A stretch of DNA of 64,000 nt. Origin: Pseudomonas putida. Its GTDB lineage: Bacteria > Pseudomonadota > Gammaproteobacteria > Pseudomonadales > Pseudomonadaceae. Below are positions 15,686 through 24,608 of this stretch, one piece after another. The position numbers and the translations under genes were made by a program. The DNA lies in contig NZ_MINI01000038.1 in the NCBI RefSeq assembly GCF_002906855.1, positions 1,488,001 to 1,552,000 on the forward strand, written 5' to 3'. The notes beneath the pieces are model-generated. The model made no database searches, was not told where the DNA came from, and saw nothing but the letters and a program-made list of their open reading frames with translations. The number at the start of each line of letters is the position of its first letter. The stretch's first letter is position 1.

Positions 15686-16309
15686 GTGATCACACTCTAC
15701 AACTTTCCCAAGTCCGGCCACGCCCACCGCATTGAGCTGATGCTGTCGTTGCTGAAGCTGCCCACCGAACTGGTATTCGTCGACCTGGCCAAAGGCGCGC
15801 ACAAGCAGCCGGAGTTCCTCGCCCTCAATCCGTTCGGCCAGGTACCGGTGATCGATGACAACGGCATCGTGATCGCCGATTCCAATGCAATTCTCGTCTA
15901 CCTGGCGAGCACCTACGACAAGGCGGGCAAGTGGCTCCCCCATGACCCGGTAAAGGCCGCCCGCGTCCAGCGCTGGTTGTCGGTTGCCGCCGGCCCATTG
16001 GCCTTCGGCCCTGCAGCGGCTCGCCTGGTGACGGTGTTCGGCGCTTCGTTCAACACCGACGAAGTCATCGCTCGCGCGCACACCTTGCTCAAGGTGATGG
16101 ACGCTGAGCTGGCCAAGTCGGCGTTCCTCGTCGGCATTGAACCGACCATCGCCGATGTCGCCAACTACTCGTACATCGCCCACGCCCCCGAGGGCAATGT
16201 CTCGCTGGAACCTTACCCCAACGTGCGTGCCTGGCTGGCGCGGATCGAAGCGTTGCCTGGCTTCGTCGCCATGCCACGTACTGCCGTCGGCCTGCAGACC
16301 ACCGTCTGA
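15686..16309 (+). CDS. Glutathione S-transferase family protein
   Basis: 207 residues. The N-terminal thioredoxin-like domain (about 1-78) has the glutathione-binding NPFGQVPVIDD and ADSNAILVYLA segments; the C-terminal helical domain (about 85-200) has the family N-capping stretch PTIADVANYSYI. The GTG at 15686 gives the standard GST N-terminus (MITLYNFPKSGHAHRIEL) with GGAG 10 nt upstream; a longer start is possible but not supported. It sits 28 bp before the fused flavin/iron-sulfur reductase, so the two are probably one operon, perhaps for detoxification. Confidence 0.82.
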   Translation: MITLYNFPKSGHAHRIELMLSLLKLPTELVFVDLAKGAHKQPEFLALNPFGQVPVIDDNGIVIADSNAILVYLASTYDKAGKWLPHDPVKAARVQRWLSVAAGPLAFGPAAARLVTVFGASFNTDEVIARAHTLLKVMDAELAKSAFLVGIEPTIADVANYSYIAHAPEGNVSLEPYPNVRAWLARIEALPGFVAMPRTAVGLQTTV

Positions 16310-16337
16310 GCCGCCATCCCACGCGAGGAATGCCGCC

Positions 16338-18353
16338 ATGGCGCAACTCCCCGATCATCGCACCTCCTCGCCCTGGCATGCCGGCGAGAAGCGCCTGCAG
16401 GAGCATGCAGGTGTGTCGGAGCGCATGGACGTGTTCGGGCAGAAAGTCATTCGTGACCACATGCCCGACCAGCACCGCACGTTCTACCAGCAGTTGCCAT
16501 TTATCGTCGCCGGCGCTGTGGATCAGGGCGGCAGGCCGTGGGCGACGCTGCTCGAAGGCCCGGAAGGCTTCGTCAGCTCGCCCGACCCTCGGCAACTGCT
16601 GATCGATATCCACCCGGCCAGCGATGACCCGGCAACGCCTGGGCTGGCAACTGGCGGGGCCATCGGCCTGCTCGGCATCGAGTTGCACACACGCCGGCGC
16701 AACCGCATCAACGGTCTGATCGCTCAGGCCGCTGATGGGCGGCTGGACGTGCAGGTGGAGCAGTCGTTCGGCAATTGCCCGCAGTACATCCAGCTGCGCG
16801 AATACACGCGCGTCGATGAACCGGCGCAAGGTAGAATCGATGCGCAAGGGCTGGATGCCACGGCCGTCCAGATGATCACGAACGCGGACACGTTGTTCGT
16901 CGCCAGTTATATCGATCACCCCGACGGCATGCGTTCGGTGGACGTCTCGCACCGTGGCGGGCGCCCCGGCTTCGTCAGGGTCGAAGGCAATCGCCTGACC
17001 CTTCCCGACTATGCCGGCAACCTGCATTTCAACACCCTCGGCAACCTGCTGGAGAATCCGCGAGCCGGGCTGTTGTTCGTCGATTTCAGCAGCGGTGATG
17101 TACTGCAGGTGACCGGGCGCACCGAGGTGATACTCGACAGCCCGCTGATCACGGCATTCGAGGGCGCCGAGCGGCTGTGGACGCTGGACATCGAGCACGT
17201 GGTACTGCGCCGTGCGGCGGTGAGTTTGCGCTGGGCCTTTCAGGAATATGCGCCAACCAGCCTGATGACCGGCACCTGGGCCGAGGCGCAGCTGCGGCTC
17301 CAGCAGCGTGAACGGCAGCGCCAGTGGCTCGCCTGGCGGGTGGCGCGTGTGGAGCAGGAGAGTCGCGACATCCGCTCGTTCTATTTCGCTGCGGACCAAT
17401 CGGTGGCGTTCTTGCCCGGCCAGCACATTCCCGTGCGTATCCCGCTGGGTACCGATGCACCGCTGATACGCACCTACAGCCTGTCCTGCGCGCCGTCCGA
17501 CGGCTACCTGCGGATCAGCGTCAAGGCACAGGGCCCGGCGTCGCGCTATCTGCATGAGCGTGTCAGGGCAGGGGACAGGCTGGAGGTGCGTCTGCCCATG
17601 GGCAGCTTCACCCTGGATAGCGCCAGCGACAGGCCTGTCGTGCTGATCGGTGCAGGCGTGGGCATTACACCGCTCATCGCCATGTTGCGCGAGTTGTTGG
17701 CGAACGGGCAGGGGCGCCGCATCCATCTGTTCCACGGGGCCCGCAGCCTGAATGATCTGCCATTCCAGCAGGAACTGGCCCAATTGCGTCAGCGAGCCGG
17801 TACAGCCTTGAGCGTGCATCGTTCGTTGAGCCAGCCTGAGGCCGAAGCCGTACAAGGGCGTGACTACGAGCACAGCGGGCGCCTGGGCATCGAGCAGGTG
17901 AAGGCAACGCTGGCGCTGGATGATTACGACTTCTACCTGTGTGGGCCGGCCAGCTTCACCCAGGACTTGTATGAGGGACTGCGCAGCGTGCATGTGCCGG
18001 ATGCCCGCATTCATGCCGAAGCCTTCGGGCCATCAACGCTGCGGCGGCATGGCGACGACAACCGGCCCACGCTGCAACAGCCAGCGGCTGCCAGCGAGCC
18101 GGTGCCAGTGTACTTTGCCGGCTCTGCCAAGGAGGCGCGTTGGGCGCCTGGGGCTGGCACCTTGCTAGAGCTGGCCGAGGCACGCGGGCTGTCGCCGGAG
18201 TTCAGCTGCCGGGGTGGTTCTTGCGGGACGTGCAAGACCAAGGTGGTGAGTGGGCAGGTGCATTACCCGAATCCACCTGCCGAGATGCCAGAGGAGGGCA
18301 CTGCACTGATCTGTTGTGCGGTGCCGGCCCAAGCGTTGGTGCTGGACCTATGA
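16338..18353 (+). CDS. Three-domain fusion: PNPOx-like flavin domain, ferredoxin reductase, 2Fe-2S ferredoxin
   Basis: 671 residues. N-terminal part (about 30-230) is a pyridoxamine-phosphate-oxidase-like split barrel (DQHRTFYQQLPFIVAGAVDQ). The middle (about 320-560) is a ferredoxin-NAD(P) reductase with FAD motif RTYSLS and nucleotide motif GAGVGITP. The C-terminus (about 585-671) is a plant-type 2Fe-2S domain with CRGGSCGTC and a fourth Cys near CCAVP. Electrons would flow NAD(P)H-FAD-2Fe-2S, with the flavin barrel as a possible redox partner on the same chain. Substrate unknown. The GST upstream and LysR downstream suggest a small regulated redox/detoxification unit. AGGA precedes the ATG. 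Confidence 0.85.
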   Translation: MAQLPDHRTSSPWHAGEKRLQEHAGVSERMDVFGQKVIRDHMPDQHRTFYQQLPFIVAGAVDQGGRPWATLLEGPEGFVSSPDPRQLLIDIHPASDDPATPGLATGGAIGLLGIELHTRRRNRINGLIAQAADGRLDVQVEQSFGNCPQYIQLREYTRVDEPAQGRIDAQGLDATAVQMITNADTLFVASYIDHPDGMRSVDVSHRGGRPGFVRVEGNRLTLPDYAGNLHFNTLGNLLENPRAGLLFVDFSSGDVLQVTGRTEVILDSPLITAFEGAERLWTLDIEHVVLRRAAVSLRWAFQEYAPTSLMTGTWAEAQLRLQQRERQRQWLAWRVARVEQESRDIRSFYFAADQSVAFLPGQHIPVRIPLGTDAPLIRTYSLSCAPSDGYLRISVKAQGPASRYLHERVRAGDRLEVRLPMGSFTLDSASDRPVVLIGAGVGITPLIAMLRELLANGQGRRIHLFHGARSLNDLPFQQELAQLRQRAGTALSVHRSLSQPEAEAVQGRDYEHSGRLGIEQVKATLALDDYDFYLCGPASFTQDLYEGLRSVHVPDARIHAEAFGPSTLRRHGDDNRPTLQQPAAASEPVPVYFAGSAKEARWAPGAGTLLELAEARGLSPEFSCRGGSCGTCKTKVVSGQVHYPNPPAEMPEEGTALICCAVPAQALVLDL

Positions 18354-18414
18354 AGCCGGCACCGGTAACGCAAATAGCCGATAATCCCCGGACCCCCATT
18401 GCCCAGGAACCCGC

Positions 18415-19311
18415 ATGGACCAGATCCACCTGATGAAGGTGTTCGTCGCTGTCGGCGAGCTGGAAAGCTTCGCCGCGGCCGCCCGTCGCCTGGACATCTC
18501 ACCTGCCGCTGTCACCCGTGCCGTCAGCGCCCTCGAAGAGCAGATCGGGGTCAAGCTGCTGTTGCGTACCACCCGTAGCGTGCGCCTGACCGAGGCGGGC
18601 AGCCGCTACCTGGAAGACACCCGGCATATCCTCGCAAGCATCCATGAAGCCAATGAAGCCGCGGCCGGTATCAACGCCACGCCCAAAGGTGAGCTGGCGA
18701 TCACCGCGCCGATCCTGTTCGGCAAGAAGTTCGTCATGCCTTGCATCGTGCGTTACTTGCAGCAATACCCCGAGGTCGATGTGTCGGCGTACTTTCTCGA
18801 CCGCGTGGTGAACATGGTCGAGGAGGGCATGGACGTGGCCGTGCGCATCGGGCCGCTGCCCGACTCCGGCCTCAAGGCGCTGCGTGTGGGCCGGGTGCGG
18901 CGGATGCTGTGCGCATCGCCCGACTACCTCGCACGCGTGGGCGAGCCGCAGCATCCTTCGGACTTGCCGGACCATGCAGTGATCGCCACCACCAACCTCT
19001 CGCCGCGCGCCGGCTGGCGCTTCGGCCTGGCCGACGAACCGACCCTGGTGCGCATGAAACCGCGGCTGACGGTCACCAGCAACGATGGTGCGATCGCTGC
19101 GGCAGTGAGCGGGTTGGGCATCGCCCGGCTGCTGTCGTATCAGATAGTCGATGAACTGGCCAGCGGCCAGTTGCAGGTCATTCTTGCCGAATACGAGGAG
19201 GCCCCCTGGCCGATCCATGTCTTGCACCGCGAGAGCAAGTACGGCTCGGCCAAAGTGCGATCGTTCATCGACATGCTGGCGCGGGACCTGCGGGCTCGGC
19301 AATTGGATTGA
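18415..19311 (+). CDS. LysR-family transcriptional regulator
   Basis: 298 residues: winged helix-turn-helix at about 1-60 (AAAARRLDISPAAVTRAVSA) and a LysR effector domain (about 90-290). It follows the GST and flavin/2Fe-2S genes on the same strand with a 61-bp gap and precedes the ExuT-like transporter by 195 bp. Because the transporter has its own GntR-type operator, the GST/reductase pair is the more likely target. Effector unknown. Confidence 0.87.
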   Translation: MDQIHLMKVFVAVGELESFAAAARRLDISPAAVTRAVSALEEQIGVKLLLRTTRSVRLTEAGSRYLEDTRHILASIHEANEAAAGINATPKGELAITAPILFGKKFVMPCIVRYLQQYPEVDVSAYFLDRVVNMVEEGMDVAVRIGPLPDSGLKALRVGRVRRMLCASPDYLARVGEPQHPSDLPDHAVIATTNLSPRAGWRFGLADEPTLVRMKPRLTVTSNDGAIAAAVSGLGIARLLSYQIVDELASGQLQVILAEYEEAPWPIHVLHRESKYGSAKVRSFIDMLARDLRARQLD

Positions 19312-19391
19312 TCGTTGAGATCGTACAACAAAACTGGGTTTTCTTCATTCTCAATGATTTCCTCCCATTTTGCTGACCAATAACATTTGCT

Positions 19392-19404
19392 GTTGTACGA
19401 CGAC
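19392..19404. promoter_or_regulatory. Uronate-type operator before the ExuT-like gene
   Basis: GTTGTACGACGAC is an inverted copy, one mismatch, of the GTTGTCGTACAAC operator at the porin promoter. A further half site (CGTACAAC) lies at 19322-19329. The spacing (about 100 bp before the ATG) suits a repressor site in the promoter. Confidence 0.55.
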
Positions 19405-19506
19405 CTATGACATGGCACTCTTCACCTGAAACAATTTGTCTCATTTCGCCCTGCCGGCGCGTGAGGCAGATCACCCGTCACTCTAAAAACAAGATTCAGG
19501 TGAACA

Positions 19507-20808
19507 ATGAAGATCAAAGGCATCCGTTGGTGGATGGTCAGCCTTGTCACGGCCGGGCTCGTCGTCAACTACCTCGCCCGCAACACCCTCTCGGTGGCAG
19601 CCCCCACGCTGATGACCGACCTCTCCATCACCACCGAGCAATACGCCAAGATCGTCGCGACCTGGCAGATGTGCTATGCGCTCATGCAGCCGATCGCTGG
19701 CTGGCTCATTGATTTCGTCGGCACCAAACTGGGCTTTGCCGTGTTCGCCCTGGCCTGGTCGCTGGCCTGTGCGGGGGCCGCCCTGGCCAGCGGTTGGCAG
19801 AGCATGGCGTTCCTGCGCGGGTTGCTGGGCATGACCGAGGCCGCCGGCTTGCCGGCCGGGGTCAAGGCCACCACTGAATGGTTCCCAGCCAAAGAACGCT
19901 CGGTCGCCATTGGCTGGTTCAACATCGGTTCGTCGCTGGGGGCATTGCTGGCGCCACCGCTGGTGGTCTGGGCGATCCTGCACAGTGGCTGGCAGCTGGC
20001 GTTTGTCATCGTCGGCGTGTCCGGTGTGCTGTGGACCTTGCTGTGGATGCTGCTGTACAAGCACCCGCGTGATCAGAAGCGCCTGAGTAACGAGGAACGT
20101 GACTACATCCTGTCCGGCCAGGAAGCTCACTTCAAGGCCGAGAAGCGCGAGAAGGGGGCTTGGAGGCGCATCTTCAAGACCCGCAACTTCTACGCCATCG
20201 CTTCGGCACGCATCCTCTCCGAGCCGGCCTGGCAGACCTTCAACGCCTGGATTCCGCTGTACCTGATGACCGAGCGGCACATGAACATCAAGGAAGTGGC
20301 GATGTTCGCCTGGTTGCCGTTCCTCGCTGCCGACATCGGCTGCGTGCTCGGTGGTTACCTGAGCCCGATGTTCCATCGTTACTTCAAGGTTTCGCTGTTC
20401 ACCTCGCGCAAGATGGTGCTGGTGTTCGGCGCCAGCTGCATGATCGGCCCGGCCTGCATCGGCCTGGTCGAAAGCCCGTACACGGCGATCCTGCTACTGT
20501 GCATAGGCGGCTTTGCCCACCAGACTTTATCGGGGGCGCTGTACTCGATCACCTCGGATTCCTTCAGCAAGGACCAGGTGGCGACCGCGACCGGCATGGG
20601 CGGCATGTGTGGTTATCTGGGGGCGGCGGTGTTTACCCTGGTGTTTGGCATTCTGGTCACGCAGATTGGCTACAGCCCGCTGTTCGTGGTGCTGGCGGCG
20701 TTCGATATCGTGGCGGCGGTGCTGGTGTGGAAGGTCGCACGCGAGGTGAATGGGGCTGCAAAGCAGCCCCATTATCAGGTAGTCACAATGCCTGATACTG
20801 CATCCTGA
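19507..20808 (+). CDS. exuT: MFS hexuronate-type transporter (ExuT/GudP-like, anion:cation symporter family)
   Basis: 433 residues with about twelve membrane helices. The opening (WWMVSLVTAGLVVNYLARNT), the helix 4-5 stretch GMTEAAGLPAGVKATTEWFP and FNIGSSLGALLAPP are hallmarks of the sugar-acid branch of the anion:cation symporter family, which imports glucuronate, galacturonate or glucarate with protons. Context supports a uronate: uronate dehydrogenase and lactonase lie 6 kb downstream and share an operator motif. The last codons read through a bidirectional hairpin (20749-20773) and overlap the convergent epimerase by 26 bp, an unusual C-terminal extension. An A-rich segment before the ATG may be a Crc/Hfq site. 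Confidence 0.82.
   Translation: MKIKGIRWWMVSLVTAGLVVNYLARNTLSVAAPTLMTDLSITTEQYAKIVATWQMCYALMQPIAGWLIDFVGTKLGFAVFALAWSLACAGAALASGWQSMAFLRGLLGMTEAAGLPAGVKATTEWFPAKERSVAIGWFNIGSSLGALLAPPLVVWAILHSGWQLAFVIVGVSGVLWTLLWMLLYKHPRDQKRLSNEERDYILSGQEAHFKAEKREKGAWRRIFKTRNFYAIASARILSEPAWQTFNAWIPLYLMTERHMNIKEVAMFAWLPFLAADIGCVLGGYLSPMFHRYFKVSLFTSRKMVLVFGASCMIGPACIGLVESPYTAILLLCIGGFAHQTLSGALYSITSDSFSKDQVATATGMGGMCGYLGAAVFTLVFGILVTQIGYSPLFVVLAAFDIVAAVLVWKVAREVNGAAKQPHYQVVTMPDTAS
20749..20773. terminator. Bidirectional hairpin inside the exuT 3' end
   Basis: AATGGGGCTGC-AAA-GCAGCCCCATT, an 11-bp perfect stem. It lies inside the exuT coding region, 36 nt before its stop, and 10 bp beyond the stop of the convergent epimerase gene. 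Confidence 0.65.
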
Positions 20809-21652
20809 ATCCCAGGCTGGTTGCTTCGCCTTTCTGCAACAGTCTCAGGCCCGGTCTTCCCGGCAGATGATGTGCATTGATCGGGTGGCTGACCGGCTCG
20901 AAACAGAAGAACGGCTGCTCATGCGGGCAGAACAATAGAAAATGCTCAGCGCCGCTGGCGCTGCACACCAGCCGATACCCCGCGCCCGGTTGCTCGATCA
21001 CGCAGTTGCCGGGCCATTCGCTGAAGGCATGGTCGACCACCGTTTTTGGCAATCTACGTGCGCAGGTGAAATTCCAGTGATCAGGTATCTCGGCTTGCCG
21101 TGACGGCAACGGGCCATTCTCCGCCAGCCACACGGTGCGCGCTTGAGCATGCAATCGCGTATCGGGATGGCGCGGGAAGTAAGGATGCAGCCCCAGTCCA
21201 TACCAGGTGGCCGGCGAATCCAGATGCGTCACCTGCAGGTCGAGGCTCAGGCAGCCCTCGTGCAGGTGCACATCCAGCGTTGCCCGGTAGGCAAACGGTA
21301 TTGTGCTGTCGAGCCTCAGGCGGGCGTGGTGTTCGCTGTGCTGCTCAACCTGCCAGGGTTGCTGCCAGGCACTGCCGTGGATCGGGTAGGGGTCATGCCC
21401 GGTGTTCGGAGCCAGGGCCAGCCAGCCATCAGGGCGCTGGAAGCCGCCCTCGGCGATGCGGTTGGACCACGGCGCCAACGGGTAGCAGCCCAGGCGCCGC
21501 GGGCTGCCGCTGGCCAGGGCGGCTTCGTCGGCGGGGCGCAGCAACGCTTGCCCATTGGCGCTGGCTTGCCAGTTGACCAGGCTGGCACCCAGGTCGGGGG
21601 CGATGCTCAGGCGGGTAAGTCGGTCTTGCAGGTGCAACAGGGGGACGCTCAT
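20783..21652 (-). CDS. Aldose 1-epimerase family protein
   Basis: 289 residues, a galactose-mutarotase-like beta-sandwich. Recognisable pieces are RRLGCYPLAPWSNRIAEG near residue 50, a His in GHDPYPIHGSAWQ (about 75-90), and LGLHPYFPR (about 150), matching the catalytic His and substrate pocket of the family. Its ATG overlaps the stop of the upstream EamA gene in TGATG, so the two are translationally coupled. Near uronate dehydrogenase it might interconvert anomers of a uronic acid or act on a lactone; that is inference. Confidence 0.8.
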   Translation of the reverse strand: MSVPLLHLQDRLTRLSIAPDLGASLVNWQASANGQALLRPADEAALASGSPRRLGCYPLAPWSNRIAEGGFQRPDGWLALAPNTGHDPYPIHGSAWQQPWQVEQHSEHHARLRLDSTIPFAYRATLDVHLHEGCLSLDLQVTHLDSPATWYGLGLHPYFPRHPDTRLHAQARTVWLAENGPLPSRQAEIPDHWNFTCARRLPKTVVDHAFSEWPGNCVIEQPGAGYRLVCSASGAEHFLLFCPHEQPFFCFEPVSHPINAHHLPGRPGLRLLQKGEATSLGFRMQYQAL

Positions 21653-22572
21653 CAAGGCCTCCGGTAGGTCAACAGGACGATGCCGCACACCACCACGGCA
21701 CCGCCAATCAATTGCATGCTACTGAGTTGCTGGCCGAGCAACGCCCAGCCCAGCAGCAACGTAGCGATGGGCTCGACGTTCATTACCGGTGCGTTCTGCG
21801 CCATGTTCAGCTTGGGTACGCAGACGAATAGCAAGGTGAAGGCAACGCCATACAATGCCACCAGGCTGGCCAGCGCTATCCAGCCGCTGGCGCTGCCCGG
21901 CAACGACAAGCCGGCCGGCATCACACCGCTGATGCCGGCGACCAGCATGCTGGTGAACACGATCAGCAAGGTCAGCAGGCTGCGCACCGGGCCGCGCACG
22001 GCGGCCAGCTTGTGGTCGGTGATCCACAGGGCGCAGGCGAACACGCAGGCGGCGCAGAACGCCAGGCCCACCCCCAAGGTCCAGTGCGGGTTGGCATCGC
22101 CACCGTCGGCCAAGCGTGCCGGAACATCCAGCGCCAGCACCAGGCCGCACAGGATCAGCCCCATGAACAACACCGTGCGCCCGCTCGGGCGGGTACCGCC
22201 CAGTGCCCAGGTCAGCAGCGCCAGGAGCATGGGGAAGGTATTGCCCACCAGCAGCGCCAGGGCCACCGGAATGCGTGCCACTGCCGAATACAGGCACAGG
22301 CTCTGGGTCGCGATCAGCAGGCCCAGTAGCAGCTGCCAGCGCCGTGTGCCGGAAGGCAGGCGCAGCGGTTGGCGCTGCCACAGCACCAGGCTGGCCAGCA
22401 CCAGGAACGTGATTCCCGAGCGGCAGAGAATGGCCAGCAGCACGCCGGTGTCGTCGTCGAAGGCGATGCGTGCGGCGATGTGGTTGCCGGCGAACGAGCA
22501 GGCCAGCAGGGCCAACAGGGCAATGGCCAGTTTGCGCGGGAAGAGGGTTGTAGCAGAAGAGGGGGCAGCCAT
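21652..22572 (-). CDS. EamA/DMT-family transporter
   Basis: 306 residues, ten predicted membrane helices as two EamA repeats (about 10-140 and 155-300). The start at 22572 gives the normal N-terminus; a longer frame runs back through REP sequence and is rejected. Such proteins export or import small metabolites; substrate not predictable. It is coupled to the aldose epimerase downstream (TGATG) and separated from the TRAP operon by a REP pair, so it is a separate two-gene unit. Confidence 0.82.
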   Translation of the reverse strand: MAAPSSATTLFPRKLAIALLALLACSFAGNHIAARIAFDDDTGVLLAILCRSGITFLVLASLVLWQRQPLRLPSGTRRWQLLLGLLIATQSLCLYSAVARIPVALALLVGNTFPMLLALLTWALGGTRPSGRTVLFMGLILCGLVLALDVPARLADGGDANPHWTLGVGLAFCAACVFACALWITDHKLAAVRGPVRSLLTLLIVFTSMLVAGISGVMPAGLSLPGSASGWIALASLVALYGVAFTLLFVCVPKLNMAQNAPVMNVEPIATLLLGWALLGQQLSSMQLIGGAVVVCGIVLLTYRRP

Positions 22573-22620
22573 GTGCAGGATCCGTTTGCAGGGAAGAACC
22601 TGGGGCCGCTTCGCGACCCA

Positions 22621-22703
22621 TTCGCGGTACAAGCCCGCTCCTACAGGGATCGCACAATGCCCAGGTTTGTGTGATGCCTGTAGGAGCGGGCTTGTCCCGC
22701 GAA
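22621..22703. repeat. Inverted pair of REP elements
   Basis: Two REP units face each other: TTCGCGGTACAAGCCCGCTC... from 22621 and its reverse complement ending TTGTCCCGCGAA at 22703, arms about 36 nt with a few mismatches and a 12-nt loop. It is the P. putida-type REP consensus. It separates the TRAP operon 3' end from the EamA/epimerase pair; a GGGCTGC-AAA-GCAGCCC hairpin (22704-22720) adjoins it. Confidence 0.85.
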
Positions 22704-22732
22704 TGGGCTGCAAAGCAGCCCCAATACCAGAA

Positions 22733-24013
22733 TTACAGGACGACGCTCGGCAGCCATAGTGAGATGGCCGGAATGTAGGTCACCGCCATCAGCACCAGGA
22801 ACAGCGCCACGTAGAACGGCAGCAGCGCCTTCACCGTGGCTTCGATGCTGACCTTGCCAATCGCTGACCCGACGAACAGCACCGCACCCACCGGCGGTGT
22901 GATCAGCCCGATCCCCAGGTTGACCAGCATGATCATGCCGAAATGCACTGGGTCCACGCCGATACCGGTGATCACCGGCAGCAGGATCGGCGTGAGGATC
23001 AGGATCAGTGGCGCCATGTCCATCACCGTGCCCAGCAGCAGGAGCATGAAGTTGATGCACATCAGGATCACATAGCGGTTGTCCGATAGGGTCAGGAAGG
23101 CGGTGGTGATCTTCGACGGGATCTGCATCAGGGTCATCACGTAGCCGAAGCTGGCGGCGAAGGCGATCAGGATCATCACGATCGAGATGGTCCGTACCGT
23201 GCGGTGCATCAGCTTGGGCAGGTCGCGCCACTTGTAGTCGCGGTAGATGAACATGGTCACGAAGAACGACCACACCACCGCCACAGCCGCCGATTCGGTC
23301 GCCGTGAACACGCCCGACAGAATGCCGCCGAGGATGATCACCATAGCCATCAGGCCCCACAGCGCTTCACCGGCGATCTTCAGCGCCTCGCGCAGCGGAA
23401 TCACCTCGCCCTTGGGGTAGTTGCGCTTCTTGGCGAAGATCAGGCACAGGCCCATCATCACCGCGCTCAGTAGCAGCCCGGGCATCACCCCGGCCATGAA
23501 CAGCGACGCGATCGACACCGTGCCACCCGCTGCCAGCGAGTACAGCACCGAGTTGTGGCTGGGCGGGGTCAGCAGCGCCTGCACCGAGCCGCTGACGGTC
23601 ACGGCAGTGGAGAACTCGCGCGGGTAGCCCTTGCGTTCCATTTCCGGGATCAGCACCGAGCCTACCGACGCGGTATCGGCCACCGACGAGCCGGAGATGG
23701 CGCCGAAGAAGGTCGACGCGGTGATGTTCACCAGCGACAGCCCGCCGCGCACGAAGCCCACCAGCACCCCGGCGAATGCCACCAGGCGCCGCGACATGCC
23801 GCCCTCCGCCATGATCGCGCCGGCCAGTACGAAGAACGGAATGGCCAGCAGCGAGAACTTGTTAACCCCACTTGCTACCTGGATCATCATCGCCTGCAGC
23901 GGGATGTCGATGTACCAGGCGCCAATCAGCGCCGACAGGCCCAAGGCGTACGCCACCGGCATGCCCAACAGGATCAGCGCGACGAAACTGCCCAACAGAA
24001 TGAACGCATCCAT
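22733..24013 (-). CDS. TRAP transporter large permease (DctM-like)
   Basis: 426 residues, about twelve to thirteen membrane helices, with family stretches MPVAYALGLSALIG near the N-terminus and NLGIGLITPPVGAVLFVGSA (about residues 360-380). It is the cation-coupled permease of a three-part TRAP importer. The ATG directly follows the stop of the DctQ-like gene (TAAATG). It ends the operon that begins with uronate dehydrogenase, so the cargo is probably a hexuronate or related sugar acid. Confidence 0.9.
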   Translation of the reverse strand: MDAFILLGSFVALILLGMPVAYALGLSALIGAWYIDIPLQAMMIQVASGVNKFSLLAIPFFVLAGAIMAEGGMSRRLVAFAGVLVGFVRGGLSLVNITASTFFGAISGSSVADTASVGSVLIPEMERKGYPREFSTAVTVSGSVQALLTPPSHNSVLYSLAAGGTVSIASLFMAGVMPGLLLSAVMMGLCLIFAKKRNYPKGEVIPLREALKIAGEALWGLMAMVIILGGILSGVFTATESAAVAVVWSFFVTMFIYRDYKWRDLPKLMHRTVRTISIVMILIAFAASFGYVMTLMQIPSKITTAFLTLSDNRYVILMCINFMLLLLGTVMDMAPLILILTPILLPVITGIGVDPVHFGMIMLVNLGIGLITPPVGAVLFVGSAIGKVSIEATVKALLPFYVALFLVLMAVTYIPAISLWLPSVVL

Positions 24014-24541
24014 TTACGCCGCCCCCTCGTTTTCTTCCACCAGGTCGTACTGCACCACCTTGCGCTGGCTCTGATCGCCTAGCAGGAGTTTCTCCAGCAC
24101 GAAGATCAGCGTCAGCACGCCGCCGATCGGGATCGGCGCATAGCTCATGCCCACCCGAACGCTGGGCAGCGAGGCCATGTACTGGTTCCAGGTGGTAATG
24201 CACAGCTTGAAGCCGTACCAGGTCATGAACACACAGACGCCAACCATCAACAGCTGGGTGAACACCGCCACCAGGCGGCGCAGCGGTGCTGGCAGGCGGT
24301 CGGTGACCATCGCCACCGCCATGTGCGCGCCGGCGCGGTAACTGGCAGCGGCGCCGATGAAGGTGAACAGCACCATCAGCAGGATCGCGACCGGCTCCGG
24401 CCAGCTGGCGCCGGTGCCGAGCACGTAGCGGGCAAAGATGCCCCAGGGAATGATCAGCGACATGCTCAGCACCGACAGGCCGGCAACCCAGATGCAGGCG
24501 CGGTAGAGCGTGTCGTTGACGCTCAGGAAAAGCATTTTCAT
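24014..24541 (-). CDS. TRAP transporter small permease (DctQ-like)
   Basis: 175 residues with four predicted membrane helices (about 12-32, 45-65, 87-107, 128-150), the standard DctQ layout, including IIPWGIFARYVLG and GASWPEPVAILL. It partners the large permease. Several in-frame starts exist within 12 nt; the one at 24541 has GGTGAT 5 nt upstream. It lies 67 bp after the substrate-binding protein gene in the same operon. Confidence 0.88.
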   Translation of the reverse strand: MKMLFLSVNDTLYRACIWVAGLSVLSMSLIIPWGIFARYVLGTGASWPEPVAILLMVLFTFIGAAASYRAGAHMAVAMVTDRLPAPLRRLVAVFTQLLMVGVCVFMTWYGFKLCITTWNQYMASLPSVRVGMSYAPIPIGGVLTLIFVLEKLLLGDQSQRKVVQYDLVEENEGAA

Positions 24542-24608
24542 AGGCATCACCAAAGCGGCAGGGCGACGGGTATCGCACTGCCGAGGTCATTTGCGAGGAG
24601 GGCCGGGA

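Noticed and set aside
16089..18014. A 641-residue minus-strand frame opposite the flavin/2Fe-2S fusion
   Set aside because: The plus-strand protein has clear FAD, NAD and FeS motifs; the antisense frame has none.
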